A stretch of DNA of 64,000 bases from Mycogone perniciosa (taxonomy: Eukaryota; Ascomycota; Sordariomycetes; Hypocreales; Hypocreaceae): assembly GCA_025331125.1 (NCBI GenBank), contig JAOALB010000100.1, positions 1-64,000 on the forward strand, read 5' to 3'. The notes beneath the pieces are model-generated. The model did no database searches and was not told the DNA's origin. It saw nothing but the letters and a program-made list of their open reading frames with translations. Positions 34,581 to 45,145 of this stretch are shown one piece after another. The position numbers and the translations under genes are program-made. The number at the start of each line of letters is the position of its first letter. Within the stretch, counting starts at the first letter, position 1.

Positions 34581-35362
34581 TTAGAGAGATCGTTGGGCAG
34601 GTTTCGTATTACCCAAAATATCCTCGACCATGCCTTTCCACAGATCCCTGATCATGCCCTGGCCCTCCTCATGAGCGGCGGCGACGGTGGGTTGCTCGTG
34701 CACGAACTTGAGCTCCACGCCGTCAAGACCGATACCCTCTACGGCAGAGAGCGGCGTAGCGGGGACGACGTTGTCCGGGTTGGCGGCGACGATGGAGGCG
34801 CTGGGGATGAAGACCGGAATGTCGGCGTCCGAAACGCCGTGGGCTGCGGAGTAGTTGTCTGGCAGAAGAGGGACGCGAGGAAGACCAGCGGCAGCGGCCA
34901 CAGCCTCTAGAGTAGACATGGTGGGTAGGACGGCAGCATCAAGATTGGTGGATGTGGTGTGGGATGCAGACACAGAGGCGGAGCTGGAGAAGGTCTGCAT
35001 GAGGGGCTTGGGGCGATTGGCCAGCGAGGGCTGGGGTGTAGGTCGGTGTTTAGTGGTGAGACCACGCGAGGACTGGAATAGATTGTTAGTGGTTGGATTC
35101 TACCTATTGGAACGGACATATGCAGATGATGTGTAAAGAGTGTCGAAAAGAGGGGGAGGAAACTTGAGGGCAAGGTACCATGAGAGGGGGGATGGTTGCA
35201 TACCTCAGAGTGCTCAGTACTCCTGCGGTTGCGCAAGAGCTCTGCGTATTTTGGCATCAGGACGGCGCCGGCATTGTGAACGGGAGTGCTAGCTCGAGCA
35301 GCAGACGCAGTTGAGCTCAACGTGCGAGAGAGCTGAGAAAGAGGGGCGGTAACGCGAGACAT
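34581..35362 (-). CDS. Small fungal protein, probably mitochondrial
   Basis: Two exons, complement(join(34581..35072,35204..35362)), give 216 aa. The 131-nt intron runs GTATGC to CACTAACAATCTATTCCAG. The N-terminus is Ser/Ala/Arg-rich without acidic residues (MSRVTAPLSQLSRTLSSTAS), a typical mitochondrial presequence. The middle is Ala/Pro-rich with low complexity. The C-terminal about 50 residues are acidic-helical and end in a WKGMVEDILG-like helix. I do not recognise a domain. It lies convergent to the Rae1 gene, and no operon inference is possible. The reading frame and splice sites are sound; the function is unknown. Confidence 0.7.
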
Positions 35363-37194
35363 TTCAAGGAGTGGTGGTGGTTGTTCTGATGAAGGTGGCG
35401 AGGATGACAGAGAGCTTCGATAGGTGTAGACAGACAGGCAAGCTCCCGAGTGACGATGAATCGCTGTGGGACCGAGACCGGAGTGAATGAAGTCACTTGC
35501 TTAACGACAAACAGCAAGAAACAGGATAAAGCAGACACGCAAGACAACGCAACAAACAATTCGAAGTTGTTGTGCTGATGAAGAAGATACGCTTTGTGAA
35601 ATGGCGGAAGATGGATGGAGCTGTCAGGTTCGGGGACGCTGGCGATGGAGGAAATATACCTTCTATCCACGTACTGCTCTGTACTCTCAGAGCTCCTCAA
35701 CGTGAGTGTTCCCATATGAATACGTGAGTGGTCTGGGGACTTGGGGAGGGGTTCCTAGACTGACCGGCCGTCAGCCCGCCGCCATGCCCCGGAGAGGCGA
35801 CGGGGATTGGTGGAGCCAACATGGGTATCCTGGGATGCCTGGGAATGGATTCATATGTATCTACGAAGTAATAAATGCCCAGATTGGGGCGGTACCTGTC
35901 TCGTCCCAGCGTTCGCCATACTGTTCCTGGTAGCACTACTCCGTACTGCTAGTACTCGTAGTACTTCGTGGACTGGAAGCTGTTGAGAAACGGGTGGAGC
36001 TTGTTTACTACATACGGAGTACATACAGCAGCACCTACGAGTACGAAGTGGACAGACAGACTTGGTTAACGCAAAGTCATCCCGCCGAGTCTTCGTTGAC
36101 CTTAAGCCACCAACTGCCGAGATCCCATGATTTACCAAGTAAGGCTCTCCATAATCTGTAGCCAAGCATCACTTTGTCGCTGGAATCATAGCCACATCTT
36201 GTTGTTGTGTAAACGGGGAATTCTCTCCTCAACATTTGCTCGTAGTACTACTACGACTGCTACTGCTACTGCTACTAAGAGGCGTGGCACAAGGCCGCGT
36301 GACCGCAGACAAATTAAGATAGTATTAAACTTAGACAATACTGTCTCAACTCACCGATTCGCCTTTTTCGTCTTCCTCGTCTTCCTTCCCCTGTTGAAAA
36401 AATAGAATCGTTGAGAGGGGGCGCGCGGACCATCGGGACCTTTCCGAGACTCTGGCGTTGGGGATCAGCACGTTTTGACATGCCTTCTTCACCTTGACAG
36501 TGCCCCTAAATCCTTGTCACCGCCAATCCCGACACATCAAATTCTGTGGTCAGCATAACTCAAAAGGAATTAATGTCACGGGTACGATGCACCAGCCTGC
36601 TTAGTGTCTACTAAATACTTGTACTGAGTACAGTACGAACTCGTATACGAGTAAGAAAAGATGTTTTTCGCATTTCGGCGCCCGGGCCATGTATCGGACG
36701 GAGAGCACGGCGGACGGAGTACGGAGTACAAACGGGGGGAAATAGGGGTTATATGTGTACTAATAGTCCGTGCGAGAAGATGCTTTGCGTACCAGTATGG
36801 ACAGCACAGTTAATACTATCATAGGTATGTGTGGTGGAGTAACAGGGACTGCGCTCAGTTAGCGGTCCGAAAAACTCCGCTGCGAGCTATCCAACAAATC
36901 TCTTGAAATGGACTGAGAGCCTATTACTCGAATTGAGACGATATTACAGAGTATTGAGTCTTCATTTCTTTCTTTCACGGGACGTACTCTGGTGACGAGC
37001 GTCATGAACCCCGCACGTGTACACAGTGTACTCCGTAGAGTGACATCTTCATTAAACCACCCCAGCTTTACTCGTAGGTCACCTAGGATTTGATATCGCG
37101 TTTTCACCAAATCAACATTATCACCAAGATTCCTTCAACACTCTACTCGTATGCCAGTCATACCCGCAAATCACGTCTGGTCATTGCACTCCAC
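35363..37194. other. Intergenic with dense TACGRAGTA motifs and triplet repeat
   Basis: No supported gene. Motif clusters lie at 35936-36050 and 36608-36730, with further copies near 37029. A CTA/CTG triplet repeat spans 36246-36276. Confidence 0.5.
36246..36276. repeat. Imperfect (ACTACT/GCTACT) triplet repeat
   Basis: About ten trinucleotide units (TAC/TGC) in a row. Confidence 0.75.
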
Positions 37195-39125
37195 ATGGCA
37201 TCTGTCCTCGGATACATCCATCTTGGACTCTTGCCACGATGCGGTGCATGTGCAGACACGATATTCCGCCATGAGAGGATAGTGGCACGTATGTACGAAG
37301 ACTGCCCATGCTTATGCCAACTCGTTGCTCACACGGCCACTGGCAGTGTACGGGAATGAAGACTCAACTGTCTACCGTGGACACACCCGTCCGTTCATAT
37401 TCCCACAGTCTGGATATTCCGGGACGGATGTCGATGGATTCAGCCTCTGTCGAACGTCACCATGTGCTATATGTCTCCGTTCTCCCGAGTTCATCCCCAT
37501 TCATTACGACTGTTTCAGGATCTTCATTCGGGAATTCCCTCTGCCAGAGGCTGAGGCACTGGCTCGTCTCTGGATCATTGGCTCGTGTCGAAGCCCTTGG
37601 CCTAAAGCACAACTCCTGTATCTGACATGCAAAGTTCTCGTTGACTCCACTGCTTTATTCCGCATTGCGGAGGCCTCTGGGCTTAAGTGGTTATCCCTCC
37701 TACCACTCGAACTCGTAGAGAGCATCCGTCAACAGGCTCCACATGAAATATTCTGGCGTGCCGTGGCGGTTGTTAGCATGGCAGCTCGAGTGGCAACGTC
37801 ATCGCAACCATCATTGTCATTCCCGTTAGGTAACGTGGAATTCTGGGAACGCGGGAGGTCAATGATTCGTACCTCTGAAAGGCCCGCTTCCCTCGTCCGG
37901 TTGACAATTGACACTGATGGTATCCAAAAAATCGAGCGGCTTCTCGAGAGACCAGCACATCGTGATGAAAGTTGCAGTCGATTGGCGTATATTGTAGAGG
38001 AAGAGGAATCTCTGTCGGAAGTCGAAGTACATACTAAGGTTTGTTTATGCTGCCTTCGTCATCAACCACTTCTGAAATCTGAACCTTCTGAAGGATGATT
38101 TTTTGAGACTTCGTCTTCCGCTACATATGCCGAACCTTCAAGTCTGGGATACCTCAGCACCTCCAGCATTAGACGACTGCGTCTTTTACCCTGCACTCAA
38201 TGCAGCTTGGAAGCGATTTCGGACTGTCAACCTGTCAGAATACAGGGCATCACGTTCCTTTTCTCTTCTGGCCAGATTTCTGGGATCCATGCCCATGATT
38301 CCCCTGACTCGTCCGCATTGTCCATATACCAGCGCTTTTCGAATAACCACCGGAAAGAAACCGTCTGGATCTATCTACCAATTGCGAAAAGAGATAGAGT
38401 CATCGCTCTTGGGTCTGGACAATCCGGATACGGAGCCTATATCCTAGTTCGTATATATTACTGGTCATAGTCAGCTTCAACTGACATGGATGTAGGTTAG
38501 AACGGAATTGACAGGTGATGGGGCCTTTGGTACACCACGTCAATCAGCTAAGAACGATCAACTGCTGGACACGTGTTGGCCAATCACCTTAATATATGGC
38601 GACTCTCCGGACAACGGATGTACTCCGTTCATAGGAGTTTATCGGCCAACTTCCTCCCCATCTCTGCTCTCCTTTGGGGGCTTCCAGGCAGAAGAATATG
38701 TGTCTGATCTCGACGGCATGTACTACTCATCTGCATCCCTGGACAACATTGCCCATGCCATGGTATTTCGCCATACAGACACCGGACTATGCCTAGGAAT
38801 TTTGTTCCAGTACGAGAACGGTGGTGCATGTGCAGTTGGGCAGTGTCGTCTACATGTCGACCCGAGCGAGGAATACATAAAACCATCGAGAATTTGCCTC
38901 CGCACTATTGATCAGCCAGCAAAAGGCCCAAAGCAAGCGGTCTGTGGATCTCATGTGACATTCGAGAGTGATGACTATCGGAAGCCTCATGATAACGATG
39001 GGTGGCAATGCCATTCATTGAATGGTGTCATGAAATTCTGGTTCTTACCGTCGTCGACATGCATCGAGATACATGGTCGAAGCACCGGGCTTTCAACAGA
39101 AGAGCTACGACCAATGGTTCCTTGA
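37195..39125 (+). pseudogene. Cytoplasmic unknown-family gene (Eurotiales-type) with two frameshifts
   Basis: Coding sequence is traceable from the ATG at 37195 to TGA at 39123. Characteristic blocks of a large Aspergillus/Penicillium family of unknown function appear in order: a CGAC...HERIV N-terminal motif, YRGHTRPFIFPQSGYSG, SPCAICLRSPEFIPIHYDCFRIF, a LPLELVESIRQQ block resembling an F-box-like helix, LRLRLP, GITFLFSSGQ.GIHAH and the late AVGQCRLHVDP. Introns 38039-38093 and 38447-38495 splice cleanly. The frame changes at about 37331 (one base too many, CACACGG) and at 38245-38247 (one base too few in the GGG run of TACAGGGCATC), each exactly where a conserved block should continue. Either a true pseudogene or assembly errors; about 600 codons in total. 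Confidence 0.7.
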
Positions 39126-39378
39126 TTCACCTGCACCCCATGTCTGAAGTTTGCATATATGCCTGAGATGTCTCGGATATATTGACATCCCACGGGGCTA
39201 CTCCCGTCACATACCAGGAGGCAATGAACTAGAGAACTCCTACTGTTTCTAGCCACCTAAATACATGCATGCAAACTGACTGATTGATAAGGAGACTATT
39301 GCCCACACAGCTGAATGTGCAGTCAACTAATCGTCCCAGATTTGGTTGACCGAATGATGGCCAATTGTTGTAGTTGGC

Positions 39379-42300
39379 TCACTCGCCAATGGATGCGTCC
39401 ATGGAACTGGCGTTGAATCCGATGTTGGATTGAGCATGCCTAGCTGTGACTTCAGCGCCGTGCTTAAGAAGTAGTTCCTGAACTTTAGAGTTACAGGCCA
39501 CAGAAATCGGCGTACGGCCCAAATCATCTCTGGATTCAATATTGGCGCCATTATCAAGCAGCACCTCGATAATAGAGTTATATCCAGAAGCTGCAGTTAA
39601 TGCAAGCGGTGTTCTGCCCTCATTGTCTCTAGATTCAATATTGGCGCCTTTATCGAGCAGCAATTTAAAAATAGTAGACTCATATCCAAAAGCTGCAGCT
39701 AATGCAAGCGGTGTTCTGCCCTTATTGTCTCTGGATTCAATATTGGCGCCATTATCAAGGAAGATGTTGACTAGATCCTCGTCCCCGTTGTAAGCCACCC
39801 AGGCGAGAGCAGTTGAACCATTTTCATTCTGAGATTCCAAGTCGACGCCCTTCTGAAGTAGCAACTGAGTAACGGCGAGGTGCCCCTTTTCAGCAGCCCA
39901 TAAGAGGGGTGTCATGCCCTTGTCATCTTGTGTGTCGGGTTCCGCGCCATGATCGAGTAGTAGCTGGGCAATAGAGTGATGGCCTCTGTCAGCCGCAATT
40001 GAAAGAGGTGTGCTGCCTCCGTCGCAGCGACCGTTTACATTGATGGATCCGGTCTCAATGAAAAGTCTGACAATATCCTCGTGTCCTTCACGGGCGGCCA
40101 CATACAGTGGCGTAACATTCTTGACATTGAATGTATCCAAGTACACGCCGTGTTTGATCAACAGCTTCGCGCAACTCTTGTACCCCTTAGAAGCGCAAAT
40201 GAATATCCCCGCGCGAGCTAGATGGTCTTTCCTTTGCATGTTTGCCTCCATCCCCAGAAGGGCGCGCACAACCTCGATCCAGTTGTTCGTGACAGCGAGA
40301 GGAAGTGCCGTATGTAGCTCTTTGGATGTGAAGACCCCTTTCCTTATGAAACAAAGGTTGTATAATGCTTCTGTCTGTCCTTCTTGGTCTGAGGCTTTAA
40401 GAGCGTTGAAAAACTGTTCATGATAATGGCGACTTGCTTGGACCGAATCCAGGTCTGTAGCTATTTGGCTGATCTTTCGGCTAATCGCCTCATAACAGCT
40501 AATAACCTCCATGGTCTGCGGGCTATTGCTACTGCCACCAAGGGTCTTGACCATCCACCCAATGCCAGCAATTCCAAATTCGTAACGGGCGTTCTCGGAA
40601 TATTGCGCAAGCGAGTAACGATAAAACTCCCCTGTCGCCCACAATGCTCTGGCGAAGACTTCCCCTTCGCTTGAGGAAAAGCGAGAGCAGGCCCACCGCA
40701 GGATAGTCTCTCCTCGTTCCCACTGGGTCTTCTGACGGTAAGCCGTAGCTGTGTCAATGACTGCGTCCACCAAGTCGCTCGGGTCTGGTGACGGCAATTT
40801 CTCTCGCAATGCAGGAATAATGCATAATAGCGCATCAGAATAGGAACCCAATCTGCTCTTGACAAATGACTCCGCAATCTGGCTCACCATCTTATTTTCT
40901 AGACGAGTTATACCGGCGTTTTCGGCCATGACAATCTCACCAACATCCAGAAAGTTGGTCAGTGATGCTATTAGGCTGGCAAAGAGTTCTTGTGTGCAAC
41001 ACTCAAGAAGTGATGTATCCATTGATGAAAGTCGGAGTACTTGGGCTCTGATTCCGGCAGGCAGTTTGTCTTTTGCATTCGGCGACTTGGTTGTTGCAGA
41101 TGGCGATGTTGAAGAGACTACATCCTGGCATACAGCATTCCATCCGCAAAACCGCCAAATGAATTTGCTTGAAGATGTTTCGCCTTGTGGTAGGGTTTGT
41201 AGCTCATTTGCGACCTGTTTGGTTCCTTTGTCGTCAGATCGCCACAGGGTGGCGAGGCCATGTAAACTGCGGCCGTCGTGAGCCAAGGTGCGTTCCTCAA
41301 AGTTCACAGCGCTGGGTCCAAGCCAGAGATCCATTTCGCCTTGTATGTTGCTAGCTTTGCTATGCCAGCTTTCATCATCAAGCCCAGAAGCGACGATTCT
41401 CTCCATGTTGACGGTTTCGGCTGGGGAGATTGACTGGATAGAGTCAATGTCGTCATCTCTCGCCAAGCGTTTATCGGAAATCAAGGTCCACATCCAGAGT
41501 CCCAAGATAGCTTCAATTTGCGATGAATTCACTGTCCAGCCTGCCTGCAGAGAAGAACGAGGTGGCCGTAGGTCAACGGCAATCTGCTGCTCTAAACCAC
41601 CTGAATGATCTATGCCAAAAAGAGAGGCTCGTAGTTGAAGTTTAATGTTGCCCTGAGGAGGCCTGGAGATCAGGTCCCTGGCAACCAGGCAGATGGCTGC
41701 GGCGAGGTCTCGTGCTTTGACGCGGACTTTAGTCGCCGCATACGAAGCAAGCCACGCAAAATACTCATAACAACGGTGACTCCGAGTTGAGCCAGAGACA
41801 CCCAGGCCGTCATTCCACGAAGGCCAATAAATTGCATGATGTATCCCACCAACAGTGACATGACGGCAAAATATGTATACAGCTCGAACTTCTTATAGAG
41901 CTTCTTGTCCGATTTCTTCTGCGACGACATCCACCTCAGAGGTTCTTCATCTGTTTTTTAGCAATACGCAAAAGGGTCGAAGCTTTGGTCCCCAATAACT
42001 TGCGGACCCGGTTGAAGCCAGAGAAGACGTGGTCGATACTTTGGGTCAATATTGTTGTTTCGCAGAAAATAACGCTCTCGGGTCGTTTCCCCGATGAGAT
42101 ATGCACATAACCATGTGCCGCTGCACATGATGATTGTGCCAGCAATGAACATGACCGGTGCGTAATTTCGTGATGCGGAATTTTCTCCGTTGAGATTCCA
42201 CCCCAGAAGCCATGCACCAGCGCCAGCCAGTGTGACAACACCGCCTTGTAATATGAAGCCAATGGCTGCAATAGAAAAGAAGACCCATTTTGGTTGTTGT

Positions 42301-42879
42301 TTGATACCGATGTTGAGTGACAAGTTCGGGTTGGGGGCGAATGTGTTATCGCTGTCGCAATCACTGTGTTTGACTTCTCTCCAACTATTTGTTTCAGGCT
42401 CTGAACAGTTCTGAAAATAATACCTGGATATTGACAGTTCTTTCTTGGGATCTTCATGGTGCTGACCTTCATGGGGCGGGGTATAAACCAGTTCGAGGAT
42501 GTTTGGGCGACCCAGAACGCGAGTGATACTGCCTCTGTTGAACAGTTCGCAGACGTCTCGGCTGGTAGATGTACACAGCTCAGCCTCAACTGCACCATCT
42601 CCTTCCTGAGATCTGCCGATAAAGGCTCGAAGGGACGGCTTTCCGCAAACTCGGATCGTGGAGACAATCGTGGTAAGAATCCCAATAGGAGCCATGGCGA
42701 AGATGAAGTAGTCTAGGAAAGACGTGCTTTCATGAGGTATTGCTTGGTCATGTATTCTCCAAAAGAGTGAGAAGAGGGCCTATGTCTGTGGCCAAGTTGT
42801 TGGTGAAGTCGGACAGGTCATCCGCCTTGACCGTGACGAACACGGTCGTCCATAGAACGATGAGGCAACGCCAGGTCAT
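39379..42879 (-). pseudogene. Multi-TM, ankyrin-repeat protein gene with frameshifts and a nonsense codon
   Basis: The sequence reads as one gene of about 1,170 codons from the ATG at 42879 to TGA at 39379. The N-terminal third has an extracellular-type start, the FAMAPIGILTTIVSTIRV block, several transmembrane helices, the SASRNYAPVMFIAGTI and DQSFDPFAY blocks, and a further two-helix segment. The middle is Ser-rich helical sequence. The C-terminal about 320 residues hold about nine ankyrin repeats. This layout is a known fungal family of unknown role. Breaks: one base missing in the run at 42761-42764, one in 42728-42730, TAA at 41958-41960 after FAYC, and one base missing in 41728-41730. 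The 3' two-thirds (41730 to 39379) is one uninterrupted frame, so a truncated ankyrin protein could still be made. Confidence 0.75.
39530..39760. repeat. Near-identical DNA repeats within ankyrin units
   Basis: Three copies of a unit of about 99-102 bp carrying GGATTCAATATTGGCGCC and GGTGTTCTGCCC blocks encode three successive ankyrin repeats (NGANIESRD.GRTPLAL). The DNA-level identity points to recent tandem duplication. Confidence 0.8.
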
Positions 42880-43619
42880 GGCGGCTGTAGTAACGGAGGG
42901 TAGATTCACTTGATGAAGAAAGCAATAGAGTAGTTCAAAATAATAGGGTTATTGCTGAGTATGAAGGATGTGTGAAACATGATTTCGATCAGGTCGCCTT
43001 GGGTATCTTTAAGAGCATGTAAGTGGTGGACAAAAAATGAGAGAATCACAAAACACATAGATCCTCGAAGAGAGTCGGCATTATATTGTCACCCACTCGG
43101 CATGTGTGCCCAACACTGCTGCCCATGTACACATGTTGTCAGAAGTGGGTATACCAGCCAGCGTGCATAAGAAGCCAGCCCTTCTCATTTTGCTTGGCTC
43201 CCGCAGAAGAGTGAAAAATAACTGATAATATAATTGGAATTCTAGATATAATACGGAGTAATAGAGACCTGGCTGGTTTTGGTACTATACTACAACAGTG
43301 ACTCCTAACACTATAGGGTTCAAGTGCCTAGCGGGATATGTATGTTCTTTTGCCGTTTCTGCCTGTCTTCCACTTGAGAGTGAAGCTGGAGGTTATTAAT
43401 TGATAATTATTTGCTAAATTTCGTCTCATGCTTAAGCGTTATGCTGGTAGGTGGAACTATGACGTGATTAGAACGGGAGGGTTTTTATGCTTATCTTGAT
43501 CTACCCCCTCCCCCCACCATCTTATGAATATCTTATCAACATCAACACCACACACAGCATCACCGACTTGACACCATTGATTCGTTGGTTTTCTCTCGAG
43601 ACTCCGAATTCGTGTCATA
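42880..43619. other. Divergent intergenic region
   Basis: Between the divergent ankyrin pseudogene and the GT8 gene. There is an ATACGGAGTAATA motif near 43252 and no gene. Confidence 0.5.
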
Positions 43620-44631
43620 ATGGCGGCAAAGACACGCGCCGTCGATTCAGACAAAGGTTAGTCGCCCCTATCCTTCTCACGCATCACCCTCTCTTCTAAT
43701 TCCAACTACAGTCTGGACGACACTCATCACTAACCTCGACTACCTCCCCGGTCTCCTCACTCTCCACTACTCCCTCCAGCGCGTCGTCTCCAAATACCCT
43801 CTCGTCGCCCTCTATACAGATACATTCCCACCTGCCGGCCATGCTGCCCTCGCTGCCCGCGGCATCCCCTCTCAGGCAATCCCCTACCTCCTCCCCACCG
43901 AGGGCAAAGACTACTCCAATGACCCGCGCTTCTACGACTGCTGGAGCAAACTCGTGCCCTTCTCCCTAACAGAGTACTCTCGCATCGTCCAACTCGACTC
44001 CGATATGCTCGCCCTGCGCAACATGGACGAACTCATGGATATCCCTCTCGACCCTCCCGAACTCAGCGAAACAGGCGACATATCCACCAGCAAGCGTGTC
44101 TTCGCCGCCGGCCACGCCTGCGTCTGCAACCCGCTCAAGAAACCGCACTACCCCAAGAACTGGATCCCCGAAAACTGCGCCTTCACCTCCCAGCACTCCG
44201 ATCCGGACACCGCCCAAACCACCGGCGCCGATCCGGCCGTTGGGCCCCTCGGCTTCATGAACGGCGGCCTGCAAGTCGTCAACCCTTCGTCCGTGCTGTA
44301 CTCGCAAATCCTCGCGCACATGGAAGCCGACGCCGCAAACATGGACTTTGCGGACCAATCCCTGCTATCCGACCTATACCGCGGGCGCTGGGTCGCCCTC
44401 CCGTATATCTACAACGCTCTCAAGACGCTGCGCTGGCCTGGTGTGCATGAGGCCGTATGGCAAGACGACCAGGTCAAGAACATCCACTACATTCTCAGCC
44501 CAAAGCCCTGGGACGAAATCGATTCCAACGGTGAGTGGACCGGGAAAGAAGAGTCGCATAAGTGGTGGATCGACGCAAACCGCGAAAGAAAAGCCGCCGA
44601 GAAGGAAAAGGGCATTGACGACGGTTTCTGA
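43620..44631 (+). CDS. Glycosyltransferase family 8 protein (glycogenin/galactinol-synthase-like)
   Basis: Two exons, join(43620..43656,43712..44631), give 318 aa. The 55-nt intron (GTTAGT to AACTACAG) follows the first 12 codons. The protein has the GT8 layout: an N-terminal TTLITNLDYLPGLLTLHYSL nucleotide-sugar fold, the metal-binding DxD motif in VQLDSDMLAL, the acceptor-side block GPLGFMNGGLQVVNPS and the HYILSPKPW C-terminal motif. It lacks a signal peptide, so it is cytosolic, like glycogenin and the fungal galactinol-synthase-like proteins. The donor (UDP-glucose or UDP-galactose) and acceptor cannot be read from the sequence. The C-terminus is charged. It is convergent with atg2. Confidence 0.9.
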
Positions 44632-45145
44632 GTAAGTAACCAAACTTGTAATAGACACAATTTCACTCATGTATAAATGGGCCTTGGTTATAGATTGTAG
44701 TGGTATATACGGAGTAATAGAGTATCCCATTCGCGCAAGCGCTTCGTCTATCTTGCTGCAGCCATCATTCTGTATACCTACACGGAGCTGTTATTCCTTC
44801 CAAGCCACGCTAATAAGAAAGGAAAATTCGGAGCGCACAATCATTCTGTTCAGATATAAACCAAAAAGGGGGGGATGAAGTCCACCAGACTCCCCGCCAA
44901 CAAAAAAGGTGGCACAATAAAAAGTCAACGTGATAACCTATTGCACTCCATGAGAATCCGGCCAAAATAATCCGACTTGTGCAAAAGGTCTAATGGTATA
45001 TGGAGATGTGTCATTAGAAGAATGGCAATCATCAGAAAAGCAAGCTTTTTATGCTTGTGAATGTTATTTTTTTCTTCATCGGTTATGTCGTTTCCAAAAT
45101 TCGTCGATGCTCAAGGTCTGTGAGTTGAGCAATCCGCAGATGCAA
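44632..45145. other. Convergent 3' intergenic region
   Basis: AT-rich 3' ends of the GT8 and atg2 genes, with one ATACGGAGTAATAG motif near 44708. No gene is seen. Confidence 0.5.

Noticed and set aside
43966..44358. Minus-strand 130-codon frame opposite the GT8 gene
   Set aside because: Antisense shadow; the plus strand carries DSD and the other GT8 motifs.
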